Shown here in pieces: positions 22,505-29,908 of a stretch of 29,964 nucleotides of DNA (its first letter is position 1; each line of letters starts with the position of its first letter). The stretch comes from a bacterium (GTDB taxonomy: Bacteria > UBP15 > UBA6099): positions 1 to 29,964 of the forward strand of contig JAKQPS010000052.1 of NCBI GenBank assembly GCA_029564595.1, written 5' to 3'. The notes below the pieces were generated by a model, which was not told the origin of the DNA, made no database searches, and saw only the letters and a list, made by a program, of their open reading frames with translations. The translations under genes and the position numbers were made by a program.

Positions 22505-23575
22505 ATGACGATTCTTGAAGACATACTCGGCGGGATATCCGCCGCCGGCAGACGGGAGACCCGCAAGGTTCGCGTCGGCATCTTGGGAGAAGGCCCCGAA
22601 CTGGCCCTCTCCGCCTCCGCGTTCACATCCGCGCCCGCCGTCTCGTCCGTCGTTTACTACCACCCCGACCCCAAGAAAGCCGCCGCCAACGCGTCCGCGC
22701 TCGGCCTCGGCTCTCCCGCCTCAGACATCGGCGAACTGGCCTCCCGCGTGGACGCCGCTCAAATACTCGCCTTCGACGGCAGGACGGACACCGCGGAATC
22801 TCTGTTGCTCTCCGGCAAACACGTCTCCATCCGCAAACCGCTGGCGGAAACCCCGGAGGACGCCGCCGCCCTCGAACGCGCCGCCCGCCGCGGCAACGCC
22901 TCCCTCCGCGTGGACGACGAGGCCTTCTTCTTCCAGCCCATCGTCAAACTCAAACACCTCATCGACTCTATGGAAATCGGTGAAATATGCGCCGCCAGAT
23001 TCCGCGTCAATATCGTCGGCGGCGGCTCCCTCGACCCTTTGAAACCCATCCTCGCTTCCTCCAACTACCTCCTTCACCCCTGCTTCGACTGCTTCGCCAT
23101 CGCCATCCACCTCTTCGGAGACATCGAGTCCGTCATAGCGTACCTTAACCCGATGGACATGAAGCGCGGCGGACAGGGAATGGTCTGCTGCAAATTCAAA
23201 GACCCCGGCAGATACGGCGTGTTCGAGCTGACGTACTCCCCGGAAGCGGACATCCGCGCGGACGCCTACCCGTGCGATTTCTCCATCGAGACCGCAGGAA
23301 CGGACGGCATCATCTGGATGAACCATTTCTACGGAAAGATGACGGAAACCCCGTGGCTCGAAGTGCGGAGAGGCAAAAAGTATTACTCCATGGGAATCGG
23401 GAGCGGGATGGAAGTGTCGTGGGCGTCCGCGCTCAAAGAGTCCGCGGCGCATTTCGCGTCAAGAGTCGCGCGCGGCGGCGCGCCCGGCCCGGACATCCGC
23501 GCGCATGCCCGCGCCCTGAAAGTCCTCCACGCCGCCGCCGAATCCGCCTCCGCAAAAAAAGAAATCTTCATCTGA
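22505..23575 (+). CDS. Divergent Gfo/Idh/MocA-like protein
   Basis: About 356 residues, similar in layout to the first gene of the operon but much diverged. RKVRVGILGEGPELALSA keeps the strand and first glycines of the Rossmann loop. GKHVSIRKPLAETPEDAAAL keeps the KP motif, with R in place of E. FQPIVKLKHLIDSMEIGEIC corresponds to the same stretch in the first gene (YVKAKELVAAGEIGEP). In the catalytic domain the usual GG-x-x-D-x-G-x-H block is replaced by HPCFDCFAIAIHLFGDIESV, where a histidine is kept. It may be a non-catalytic partner forming a heteromer. I place the start at ATG 22505; a GTG at 22481 overlapping the previous stop (GTGA) is possible. A hairpin GCGCGC-GGAA-CGCGCG lies just before the ATG. 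Confidence 0.85.
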   Translation: MTILEDILGGISAAGRRETRKVRVGILGEGPELALSASAFTSAPAVSSVVYYHPDPKKAAANASALGLGSPASDIGELASRVDAAQILAFDGRTDTAESLLLSGKHVSIRKPLAETPEDAAALERAARRGNASLRVDDEAFFFQPIVKLKHLIDSMEIGEICAARFRVNIVGGGSLDPLKPILASSNYLLHPCFDCFAIAIHLFGDIESVIAYLNPMDMKRGGQGMVCCKFKDPGRYGVFELTYSPEADIRADAYPCDFSIETAGTDGIIWMNHFYGKMTETPWLEVRRGKKYYSMGIGSGMEVSWASALKESAAHFASRVARGGAPGPDIRAHARALKVLHAAAESASAKKEIFI

Positions 23576-23618
23576 CCCCGACAGCGCAATCATCAAACAT
23601 TCATAAGTGAAAACTTCA

Positions 23619-24155
23619 TCATGGTGTTTGTTTTATAGTGTAGGGCGGCATCGCCGAATGCCGCCTGTTTTTATAAATATACTCATCGTTGCCAATACAC
23701 AAGCGCGAAAATGGGGGGACTGGCAGCGCGCTTCTCTGCGATGCCTGTACCCTCTTTTCGCCCCTAGCCACACCGTAAATAGGCGACCACTCATCGTTGC
23801 CAAGGTCTCCTTGGCAACGAAAGACTAGAGGAAGCGGTGAACGCGGAGCTTTCGGTCTATCCATAAAATCTCCCAAGCTAGGAAATGCGTTTTCATTATA
23901 AATACGATTCAAATCGTTAGAGGTTAACCATGGCACATCATCATACAATTCTTGCGGAACAACAAAATACGTCATTAAATCAGGTTGTGGTATGTTCTCT
24001 GCAAATGCGATTTCGCTAAAAATCGCATGCTGCAATATAAGAAGCATAGTCATTATCAAGCAAAATAATGCCGAAGATGAAAGTCTATTGAGTATTCTGC
24101 GGGGTCTTACTGCCTGTTTAGCCTTATAACGATTACGGAGTCCATACTGGCGCAT
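23619..24155 (-). CDS. Secreted protein of unknown function with its C-terminus replaced by repeat sequence
   Basis: The first 90-100 residues look like a real exported protein: MRQYGLRNRYK, a hydrophobic signal segment (SALFCLIMTMLLILQHAIF) ending SEIAFA/EN, then a mature part with PDLMTYFVVPQELYDDVPWL and NENAFPSLGDFMD. I do not recognise the family. From about residue 112 (GNDEW) the frame runs through repeat DNA: two copies of a 15-bp direct repeat, a dispersed repeat segment and a palindrome, so the last 60 or so residues are probably not native. ATG 24155 has GAGAGG eight bases upstream and overlaps the end of the PEGA/TolB-like gene by about 23 bases, so it is translationally coupled to it. 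Confidence 0.55.
   Translation of the reverse strand: MRQYGLRNRYKAKQAVRPRRILNRLSSSALFCLIMTMLLILQHAIFSEIAFAENIPQPDLMTYFVVPQELYDDVPWLTSNDLNRIYNENAFPSLGDFMDRPKAPRSPLPLVFRCQGDLGNDEWSPIYGVARGEKRVQASQRSALPVPPFSRLCIGNDEYIYKNRRHSAMPPYTIKQTP
23644..23672 (+). terminator. Probable terminator of the Gfo/Idh operon
   Basis: 8-bp stem GGCGGCAT/ATGCCGCC with a 6-base loop, followed on the plus strand by TGTTTTTAT. It lies about 70 bases past the stop of the last oxidoreductase gene. It is preceded by GTAG, so it also belongs to the GTAGGG-type palindrome family seen elsewhere in the window. Confidence 0.65.
23681..23803. repeat. 15-bp direct repeats flanking a dispersed-repeat insert
   Basis: ACTCATCGTTGCCAA occurs at 23681-23695 and again at 23789-23803. 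Between them, 23703-23765 is a near copy (inverted) of 27072-27131. The step from one direct repeat to the next is 108 bp, exactly 36 codons. This is what an insertion with target duplication, or a tandem duplication, would leave. Confidence 0.7.
23794..23820. repeat. 12-bp perfect palindrome inside the truncated secreted-protein gene
   Basis: TCGTTGCCAAGG, loop TCT, CCTTGGCAACGA. One arm includes the second 15-bp direct repeat. There is no T-run on either side. Confidence 0.7.
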
Positions 24156-25707
24156 AATCACTACCTCTCGAATAAGTTAATCTCTGAATGTTTGAGCCAT
24201 CCGCGTTCATAATAAAGATATCATCGCTATAATATGTATCCACAAAACATGAAAACGCTATCTTCGTTCCGTCTGGAGAATAACTTGGGAAGTCGGCGCT
24301 GCACTGTGTGTCAGCGACCATTTGAACATTGCTGCCATCCAAGTCCATGGTGTATATACGCCCCCCCGAACCCCTAGCCGACATAAATATTATCTTTTTC
24401 CCATCCGGCGAGAAAGAAGCTCCTCTGTTAATTCCTGTGAATGTAAGTTGCCTGCGATTGGAACCGTCAGCGTCCATTATGTATATATGCGCATCACTAA
24501 GAGTCTCCGACATCACTACAAAAACTATCTTTTTGCCGTCGGGTGAAAACCTTGCCCAGCCGTCGGCGACATCGTTGTCTGTCAATATTGCGACATTGCC
24601 GCTTTTAATATCGAATATGCCAATTTCAGCGCATAGAATGCTATAAAGTGGATCATAAGGCGTTTCACATCTTGGATTCATTGGTGAAACGACGAGGCTT
24701 TTACTGTCATACGACAACGCTGGCGCCGAACCTAGCGGCAGATCCTCATACAACGAGTAAAGGCACTCCTTTGCCGTTCCGTCAATGCTGATTTTCAGGA
24801 TGGCACATTGATTGTCCTCTTGCGTTGAACCCATCACGGGATTATACACAACAAAACTTCCGTCTATCGACAGGGATGGCCATGCGCCTCTCGTGTCTTC
24901 GTCTCCGATTCTTTGCTGTTCGGAGCCGTCGGGATTCATTTTAAATAATTCCATCACTTTTTTGGTTGGTATGTCTTCATCATAAACACTGTTCCTTTCT
25001 GAAGTAAAAACGATTTTGTTGTTCAAACCGACCAGCAATAGTTCAATGGTCGCGTCCGCTCTCTCCTCGATGCTGAATGTTACCGACTCAATCTCTCTGA
25101 ACCCAGCCAGACTCAAGCCGACTGTGTGTTCTCCGGGAGAGAGATTGTCTATTCGCCGCTCGGTGTCGGTCATTGTGATGTTTGTGTTCTGTCCGTCGAT
25201 GTATATGGTCGCTCCCGGCACATTGGTCTTGACTATCAACGCGCCCGATGCGGTGGGCGTCAGCGACATCCCTGCATCGCCGCCTATCGCGGTGATTGTG
25301 TTAGCCTGCACCGTGACTGTAGTGGAATAACTGCCGTATCCAGCCTTTGTGATTGTCACCGTGCAACTGCCGACCGGCAGTTGAGCTATCGCAAAATATC
25401 CTGAAGCGGTTGTGTTGGCGCTCTTTGTTTCGGAGCCGCAGACGGCTGAAACGGCGGCGTTAGCCACCGCCTTGTGCCCTACGGGTGGAGCGGCTGACTC
25501 CGATACGCGCGCCGCAACAGGCTCGCTTCCTATCTGCGCGTACACATACCCCTCGATGCTCCCTTTGCTTGCTTGCGCGGGAGGCTGTATCGGCGGCAAA
25601 TCAGGGATCAATCCCTTCCCTCCGCAACCTAAGCTCAACATCATTATCGATAGCAGCAACGCGCCGAATACTGTTTTCTTATTCATTCTCGACATGTTTT
25701 TGTTCAT
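24133..25707 (-). CDS. Lipoprotein with carboxypeptidase-regulatory-like, PEGA and TolB-like beta-propeller domains
   Basis: A 524-residue lipoprotein. The signal peptide ends in the lipobox LSLGC (C28), followed by a Pro-rich linker. Residues of about 48-150 (GSIEGYVYAQIG, then VANAAVSAV, TTASGYFAIAQLPVGSCTVT) form a carboxypeptidase-regulatory-like beta-sandwich. Residues of about 153-226 (SGALIVKTNVPGATIYIDGQ, then LSPGEHTVGLSLAGF) are a PEGA domain. From about 227 to the end are WD40-like PD40 repeats of the TolB type: MNPDGSEQQRI, FSPDGKKIVFV, MDADGSNRRQLTFTG, FSPDGKKIIFM, MDLDGSNVQMV, YSPDGTKIAFS and MNADGSNIQRLTYS. It should sit on the cell surface or in the periplasm and bind proteins or glycans. 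ATG 25707 has GAGG eight bases upstream. Confidence 0.92.
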   Translation of the reverse strand: MNKNMSRMNKKTVFGALLLSIMMLSLGCGGKGLIPDLPPIQPPAQASKGSIEGYVYAQIGSEPVAARVSESAAPPVGHKAVANAAVSAVCGSETKSANTTASGYFAIAQLPVGSCTVTITKAGYGSYSTTVTVQANTITAIGGDAGMSLTPTASGALIVKTNVPGATIYIDGQNTNITMTDTERRIDNLSPGEHTVGLSLAGFREIESVTFSIEERADATIELLLVGLNNKIVFTSERNSVYDEDIPTKKVMELFKMNPDGSEQQRIGDEDTRGAWPSLSIDGSFVVYNPVMGSTQEDNQCAILKISIDGTAKECLYSLYEDLPLGSAPALSYDSKSLVVSPMNPRCETPYDPLYSILCAEIGIFDIKSGNVAILTDNDVADGWARFSPDGKKIVFVVMSETLSDAHIYIMDADGSNRRQLTFTGINRGASFSPDGKKIIFMSARGSGGRIYTMDLDGSNVQMVADTQCSADFPSYSPDGTKIAFSCFVDTYYSDDIFIMNADGSNIQRLTYSRGSDYAPVWTP

Positions 25708-26232
25708 AATCGCAGCCTCAATGTCGAAGAATTGCTAGTGAAAAACGCGCGCGGAATCGCGGCGGCGGTTTCACGCGACGGCAATACGGTCTTCGCATCG
25801 GCACTGTTCGGCAACCATATTATTATTATACCAGATGCAACGCGCGATTCTAATGCGGAATAAAATTATTGCCAGCTTTCGCGTCAGCCATTTTTGCGGT
25901 GTAGAAACAGTTCTTTGCTTTCCTTCCGTAAAACATCGGTTAGAGCGAAAAGCGCAAACACGTTCCTGAGTATTGGGATAAATCAGGCAATGAAACAGTG
26001 GCAATTTGAACTGCGGCGATGCATGTATGACCGGAGACGTAGATATCATGTGTTCGGGGACATGGGTAACACAACTGGCGGGAATCGGCGTTCCCGCCCT
26101 ACACAGGGGCAGGGAATACATTCCCGCGTTCTTAAAGTTTCCGGGCGGCTGAAGCAAAGGGGGCCGGGATGGGTTTTCACGGTCGTTGTGTTTTCTTATT
26201 AAAGTTAAATATGATTTGCCGCAAAGAACGAG
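25708..26232. other. Gene-free stretch with repeat fragments
   Basis: About 525 bp without a credible gene. It holds half of a dispersed repeat at 25941-26006 (shared with 27134-27199; best block ATCAGGCAATGAAACAGTGG), and a GC palindrome at 26077-26098 (GGCGGGAA/TTCCCGCC) followed by CTAC. The promoter of the PEGA/TolB-like gene should lie at its left end, but I see no clear boxes. Confidence 0.6.
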
Positions 26233-26460
26233 TTATGCCGCGAAGTAATGTTGCACGTGAAAATGGACGCCGTCCATCGCGTATCGTTCAGCTTGTTTTA
26301 ACAGGCTAACCGACGTTTCTTCCGATATGTATTCTTCGCCGCAGTTTTCGCAGATAAGCGCAGGCACGGCCTTTATGACGATCGTCGCTTCCGCTCGCTC
26401 CAATGTCACCGTTGTCGTGCCCGGCAGCGTTTCCCCGTTTCTGCAGATCACACATTTCAT
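26233..26460 (-). CDS. YgiT-type zinc-finger protein, likely antitoxin
   Basis: A 75-residue protein with two CxxC pairs (C3/C6 in MKCVICRNG and C37/C40 in LICENCGEEY), the zinc-finger module found in MqsA/YgiT-type antitoxins. The centre, TTTVTLERAEATIVIKAVPA, is typical. Unlike MqsA there is no C-terminal helix-turn-helix DNA-binding domain, so it may neutralise its partner without strong autoregulation. The start is ATG 26460, which overlaps the stop of the DUF4258 gene (ATGA) and has GGAGG eight bases upstream; the open frame further upstream lies inside that gene. DUF4258 plus YgiT is a recurring pair in bacteria and archaea and is generally read as a type II toxin-antitoxin module. Confidence 0.9.
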   Translation of the reverse strand: MKCVICRNGETLPGTTTVTLERAEATIVIKAVPALICENCGEEYISEETSVSLLKQAERYAMDGVHFHVQHYFAA

Positions 26461-26699
26461 CTTTTTTTCCTCCGAACAAAATCCATTTCCCACAGCTTCG
26501 GATCCGGTTCGTATACCGTTATTATAATCAATTCTTCATCTTTTGTGTTGTCGGAAACCACAACGTGCAGCGTTCTTTCCTCGACAACCCCTTTGATCAA
26601 CCTGCTCGGATATGGCGTGTCGTCGGGATAAACCTCTATTGTCTCCCCGAATCTCACAACCTCGTTGACTTCATCCGAGGAAATTTCGCGCTGAAACAT
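26457..26699 (-). CDS. DUF4258 protein, likely toxin, possibly with a lost start codon
   Basis: From the first ATG it has 80 residues: MFQREISSDEVNEVV, then EVYPDDTPYPSRLIKGVV, RTLHVVVSDN and IIITVYEPDPKLWEMDFVRR, the DUF4258 signature (RelE/BrnT-like fold, putative RNase). Family members normally begin about 12-25 residues earlier, with a conserved HA-x-x-RM segment. The same frame continues upstream of the ATG as NLIYRVHATRR before reaching a stop near 26766, and that sequence is clearly homologous, yet it contains no ATG, GTG or TTG. So either an unusual start is used, or the start codon was mutated and only an N-terminally shortened protein is made. No SD precedes the ATG at 26699. It is followed directly by the YgiT gene. 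Confidence 0.75.
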   Translation of the reverse strand: MFQREISSDEVNEVVRFGETIEVYPDDTPYPSRLIKGVVEERTLHVVVSDNTKDEELIIITVYEPDPKLWEMDFVRRKKR

Positions 26700-27071
26700 A
26701 CGGCGGGTCGCATGTACTCGATATATTAGATTAGGATGCGTAACACACCTCGCTTGCTTTCTTATTCAAGACGCCGACCACAACTCGCCTCGCTTTTCTG
26801 TTGCTATGTTTTCAACTAATTATATCTCAATTATTCTCGTCATCGTTCGGATTATTCAAAATACATATTTCGTCAAGCGCAGATATTTGTCGCTTCGACA
26901 CGCGATGAAAGCGCTGCTTTTCGGTTGAGAAACCCCGATTGTCAATATAACTCCCAGAACAGCGAAAAGCTGGCACAGGCCGACGGCTCATATATAGATA
27001 ATCGATTGACAACAGCGGGGGAATCGCGCGGGCCGTAGGGGCGATTCGCTGAATAACCCGCTGGTGTCGCA

Positions 27072-27199
27072 GGGCGCGAAAAGCGGGTACAGGCATCGCA
27101 GAGATGCGCGCTGCCAGTCCCCGTTTTTCGCCGCTCCCGCAAAATGCGCAGACTTGTTTTCAAGCGTTGGAAATATCAGGCGATGAAACAGAGGCAATT
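27072..27199. repeat. Dispersed repeat R2 (fullest copy)
   Basis: Its left half (27072-27131) matches 23703-23765 in inverted orientation (shared block GGCATCGCAGAGATGCGCGC with one change). Its right half (27134-27199) matches 25941-26006 in direct orientation (shared block ATCAGGCGATGAAACAGAGG with two changes). Short open frames across it give similar peptides in the different copies, but stops and frame changes make coding unlikely. Confidence 0.7.
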
Positions 27200-27320
27200 A
27201 CGTTTCCGCCACTTTATTTTGTTCATGAACCCTGTGTTATATTTGATGTAAAAAGCGCCTTGAGTCTCGCGTTTCATCCGCTCTGAACAATCGCCCTCGA
27301 ATCTTAATGAATGATTCGGG
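27200..27320 (-). repeat. Dispersed repeat R1, copy D
   Basis: Contains TTTTGTTCATGAAC, AAAAAGCGCCTTGAG and TTTCATCCGCTCTGAACAA in the same order as copy A, and ends in hairpin H2 at 27296-27320 (CTCGAATC/GATTCGGG). It begins right after the stop codon of the alkyltransferase gene, so H2 would sit at the 3-prime end of the uvrC operon mRNA. Confidence 0.75.
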
Positions 27321-27325
27321 AAAAA

Positions 27326-27817
27326 TCAGGGGCGTTCGAGGTCTAAGAGTTTTGTTTTGATGTCGACGCCGATGGAGAAGCCGCCGATCGAGCCGTCGGA
27401 CCGGATGACGCGGTGGCAGGGGACGATTATGGGGACGGGATTGGCGCCGAGGGCGGAGCCGGCAGCGCGGGCTGCGCCCGGCGCTCCTGCCATGCGCGCC
27501 ACGTCGCCGTATGAAACAGTATTGCCGAATGGAATTTCGCGCGCGGCGGTCCACACCGCGATTTGAAAATTGGAGCCGCCGGACATATCGACAGGAAGAA
27601 CGCCGAAGTCTATGCGCGCTCCGTCGAAGTAGCGTTCGAGCAACTGTGTGGCGTTCCGAACGAAAGAGGGCGCGCCGTCGAGAGGGGACGAGCGCGCGCC
27701 GCGCGCCGCTTTGCTCTTGTCCGGCAGCCAGAACCTCAGCGAGGTCAGGCCGCAGGCGCTCCATTCCACGGCGTTCCAGCTGGATGCGCTTTGCCAAACG
27801 TATATGTTGTCGCTCAT
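27326..27817 (-). CDS. ogt: Methylated-DNA-[protein]-cysteine S-methyltransferase (MGMT/Ogt)
   Basis: A 163-residue DNA repair protein that removes alkyl groups from O6-alkylguanine to its own cysteine. The active-site motif PCHRVI is present with C134. Upstream are the helix-turn-helix segment FQIAVWTAAREIPFGNTVSY (about 84-103) and the arginine-finger region GAARAAGSALGANPVPIIVP; after it comes GGFSIGVDIKTKLLDLE. The N-terminal domain (1-80) is short and diverged, as in Ogt-type enzymes. The active cysteine shows it is not an alkyltransferase-like (ATL) protein. ATG 27817 overlaps the stop of uvrC (ATGA), so the two repair genes are translated together. Confidence 0.93.
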   Translation of the reverse strand: MSDNIYVWQSASSWNAVEWSACGLTSLRFWLPDKSKAARGARSSPLDGAPSFVRNATQLLERYFDGARIDFGVLPVDMSGGSNFQIAVWTAAREIPFGNTVSYGDVARMAGAPGAARAAGSALGANPVPIIVPCHRVIRSDGSIGGFSIGVDIKTKLLDLERP

Positions 27818-29451
27818 GATTCTGTCATAGCCTGTCCGCGTTTTTTTCTATGGAAAGAAATGGCAAACCTGTGCGCCTCGGCGATTACGCGCCGGACGAG
27901 CCAAGAGGACGGCTCTTCTTCCGCCAGTATGAGAGGAGTCTTTCTTCCATGGATATGAGAGACGCCGGTTTTCTTCGCGTATCCGATGACGAGCGGGAAC
28001 GGCTCGAAACCGGAAGCGGCGATGCCTTTGGCGGCGGCGGACACTTGACCCTTGCCGCCATCGACGAGCACAAGGTCGGGGGCGGGCTCCGCGCCGCGCG
28101 CCACCCGCCTAAAATGCCGTTCCGCCATCTCGGTCATGGACGAGAAGTCGTCGCGCCCGCTGCCTTTGATGATGTATTTGCGGTAGCCGTCCTTTTCCGG
28201 AGCGGCTTCCACGAAGCTGACTGCCGAGCCGACTGTGTTGCCTCCTTGAATGGTGGAGATGTCGAAGCCGAGGATGCGAACGATGGGTTTTCCAGCGCCT
28301 GTTCTGCGGGTAAGGGCGAGGGTCATGGAGCGGCGTTTCTCTCTATCGAGTTTATCTTTGACTGCGGCGTCGGCTAGTTTCTGACTGGCGTTTTCGAGCG
28401 CCGTCGTCGCCATATTCAGTTTCGCGCCGCGCTTGGGATGCGTCAGTTTCGCCTTGCGTCCCGCCCGCTCGGTCAGCATCTCGTTTATGAGATCGGCGTC
28501 CGGCGGCTGGTGGCTGACGATCACTTCGCGAGGGACTGTCCCCGCGTGGGCGTAGTGCAGCTTGAGGAAGGCGGACATGGCCGCCTCCCGCGTCTCGCCA
28601 TCCGGGACTTCGAGCAGGAACGACTCGTGGCCGGTCATCAGGCCGCGCCTGACGGACATCACGACGGCGCAAGCAAGCCTGCCCTCGACCGCCACGCCTA
28701 CGGCGTCCCTGTCCTGCCTGTCGGCGAACACCGCGTTCTGTTGACGGCTGACAACCGACGCGAGGGCCTTCAACCTGTCTCTCAGAACCGCAGCCTTCTC
28801 GAACCTCTCTTCAGCCGCCGCCAGCAGCATCTCTTTTTCTAGCGAGACCACGACGTCCGCCGCCCTGCCGTCGAGGAAGAGGGCCGCCGCGCGGATGTTA
28901 TCCCGGTATTCCTCCGGCGATATGCCGCCTGAACACGGCCCCGGACACTTCTCGATGTGGTAGTACATGCACGGGCTTTTCTTCATCTCCGCGCACATCC
29001 TCATCGGGAACACACGGCGGATGAACCGCAGGGTCTCGCGCAACCCGGCGGCGGACGAGTAAGGGCCGAAATATCTTGCTCCGTCCGACTCTACCCGCCG
29101 CGTGAACTCAAGCCTCGGAAACGGCTCGTTAGTCAGTTTCAGAAACGGATACCCCGTGTCGTCCTTGAGCCGGATATTGTAATGCGGCTTGTATCTTTTG
29201 ATGAGGTTCGATTCCAGCAGGAGCGCTTCCAACTCGCTGCCCGCAAGAACATAGTCCATATCCATTATTTCGCGGACGAGCAGACGCGTCTTCGGCGAAT
29301 CCCCTGAATCGGCATGGAAGTAACTGGACACCCGGTTGCGAAGCGACTTCGCCTTGCCGACGTAAATCACCCTTCCCTCGGCGTTCTTAAAAATATAGAC
29401 TCCCGGCTTGGCGGGAAGATTCTTGATTCTAACTCTCAGACTGCCGTGCAT
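27814..29451 (-). CDS. uvrC: Excinuclease ABC subunit C, lacking the helix-hairpin-helix domain
   Basis: A 545-residue nucleotide excision repair nuclease; usual members have about 600. Domains: GIY-YIG nuclease (GVYIF 17-21, IYVGKAKSLRNRVSSYF 29-45), cysteines C153, C161, C169 and C173 corresponding to the reported iron-sulfur site, the UVR domain that contacts UvrB (EEMLL region and EERFEKAAVLRDRLKAL 214-230), then the RNase H-like nuclease with D397 (GFDIS), D464 (LVLVDGGKGQ) and H527 (AHRFA). The protein ends 18 residues after that histidine, at KRGQAMTES. The C-terminal double helix-hairpin-helix (GIGEKR-type) region normally present is absent. ATG 29451 has GGAGAG seven bases upstream. 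It is the first gene of a repair operon with ogt. Confidence 0.95.
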   Translation of the reverse strand: MHGSLRVRIKNLPAKPGVYIFKNAEGRVIYVGKAKSLRNRVSSYFHADSGDSPKTRLLVREIMDMDYVLAGSELEALLLESNLIKRYKPHYNIRLKDDTGYPFLKLTNEPFPRLEFTRRVESDGARYFGPYSSAAGLRETLRFIRRVFPMRMCAEMKKSPCMYYHIEKCPGPCSGGISPEEYRDNIRAAALFLDGRAADVVVSLEKEMLLAAAEERFEKAAVLRDRLKALASVVSRQQNAVFADRQDRDAVGVAVEGRLACAVVMSVRRGLMTGHESFLLEVPDGETREAAMSAFLKLHYAHAGTVPREVIVSHQPPDADLINEMLTERAGRKAKLTHPKRGAKLNMATTALENASQKLADAAVKDKLDREKRRSMTLALTRRTGAGKPIVRILGFDISTIQGGNTVGSAVSFVEAAPEKDGYRKYIIKGSGRDDFSSMTEMAERHFRRVARGAEPAPDLVLVDGGKGQVSAAAKGIAASGFEPFPLVIGYAKKTGVSHIHGRKTPLILAEEEPSSWLVRRVIAEAHRFAISFHRKKRGQAMTES

Positions 29452-29517
29452 GCCGACGCTCTCCGTTCGTCATCACACATTATAGCGCGCGACGCGCCGG
29501 GCGGCATTAGCGCGCTG

Positions 29518-29551
29518 TTAAGGGAAAACTTTTGAAAAAGTTTTCCCTTAA
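29518..29551. repeat. 34-bp palindrome, family P, copy 1
   Basis: Perfect 16-bp arms (TTAAGGGAAAACTTTT and its complement) around GA. Followed by AAATCTCTTTCAAAACG. The same palindrome recurs at 29909-29942. It is about 65 bp upstream of uvrC. Confidence 0.9.
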
Positions 29552-29577
29552 AATCTCTTTCAAAACGTTTCACGCTA

Positions 29578-29613
29578 GCGCCGAAGTCGGGGCTTCGCCT
29601 CCGACTTCGGCGC
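29578..29613. repeat. GC-rich 13-bp hairpin
   Basis: Arms GCGCCGAAGTCGG and CCGACTTCGGCGC with a 10-base loop, lying between members of palindrome family P. It has no downstream T-run. Confidence 0.8.
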
Positions 29614-29699
29614 GTGTCATGGAAAAAGATGTTGAGAAAGGGGTTTTAGCGGAATCTTGCACATAAACGATTCCACATCATGCGTTGCCTAACCGCAAC

Positions 29700-29763
29700 C
29701 GTAGGGGCGACCCTTGCGGTCGCCCGAAATGTTAAAAGGGCGGGGGCAAGCCCCGCCCCTACG
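29700..29763. repeat. GTAGGGGCG-type palindromic element
   Basis: Bounded by CGTAGGGGCG and CGCCCCTACG (10-bp inverted ends). Inside are two hairpins, GGGCGACC/GGTCGCCC and GGGCGGGG/CCCCGCCC. The same design is found inside R1 copy C (about 16198-16263). Elements of this look are common, REP-like intergenic repeats. Confidence 0.8.
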
Positions 29764-29845
29764 ATTACGATTTTACATGGGGCGTCGGGAGGGAATCGCG
29801 GCAGCGATTCTCTGCCGACGACCATTGAAACGTTTTGAAGAGAAT

Positions 29846-29879
29846 CCAAAGAGAAACTTTTTCAAAAGTTTCTCTTTGG
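29846..29879. repeat. 34-bp palindrome, family P, variant copy
   Basis: Perfect 16-bp arms (CCAAAGAGAAACTTTT and complement) around TC. The inner AAACTTTT/AAAAGTTT equals that of the other two copies; the outer eight bases are different but still fully paired. Confidence 0.9.
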
Positions 29880-29908
29880 CCGCCGGAGGCGCTTTAAAGG
29901 CGTGTCGG

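Noticed and set aside
25771-26157. 128-codon minus-strand frame
   Set aside because: It covers repeat half 25941-26006 and a GC palindrome. Similar peptides occur only in the other repeat copies, and there is no SD.
26827-27197. Overlapping short minus-strand frames with peptides like GDWQRASLRCLYPLFAP
   Set aside because: The same peptide appears in the truncated gene near 23740 because the DNA repeat is shared. Frames are broken and lack starts with SDs, so I treat this as repeat, not gene.
27296-27320. H2 hairpin after ogt as a classic terminator of the uvrC operon
   Set aside because: The T-run lies on the upstream side of the stem on the minus-strand transcript, and GCGATTG follows the hairpin. 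It may still define a 3-prime end by processing.
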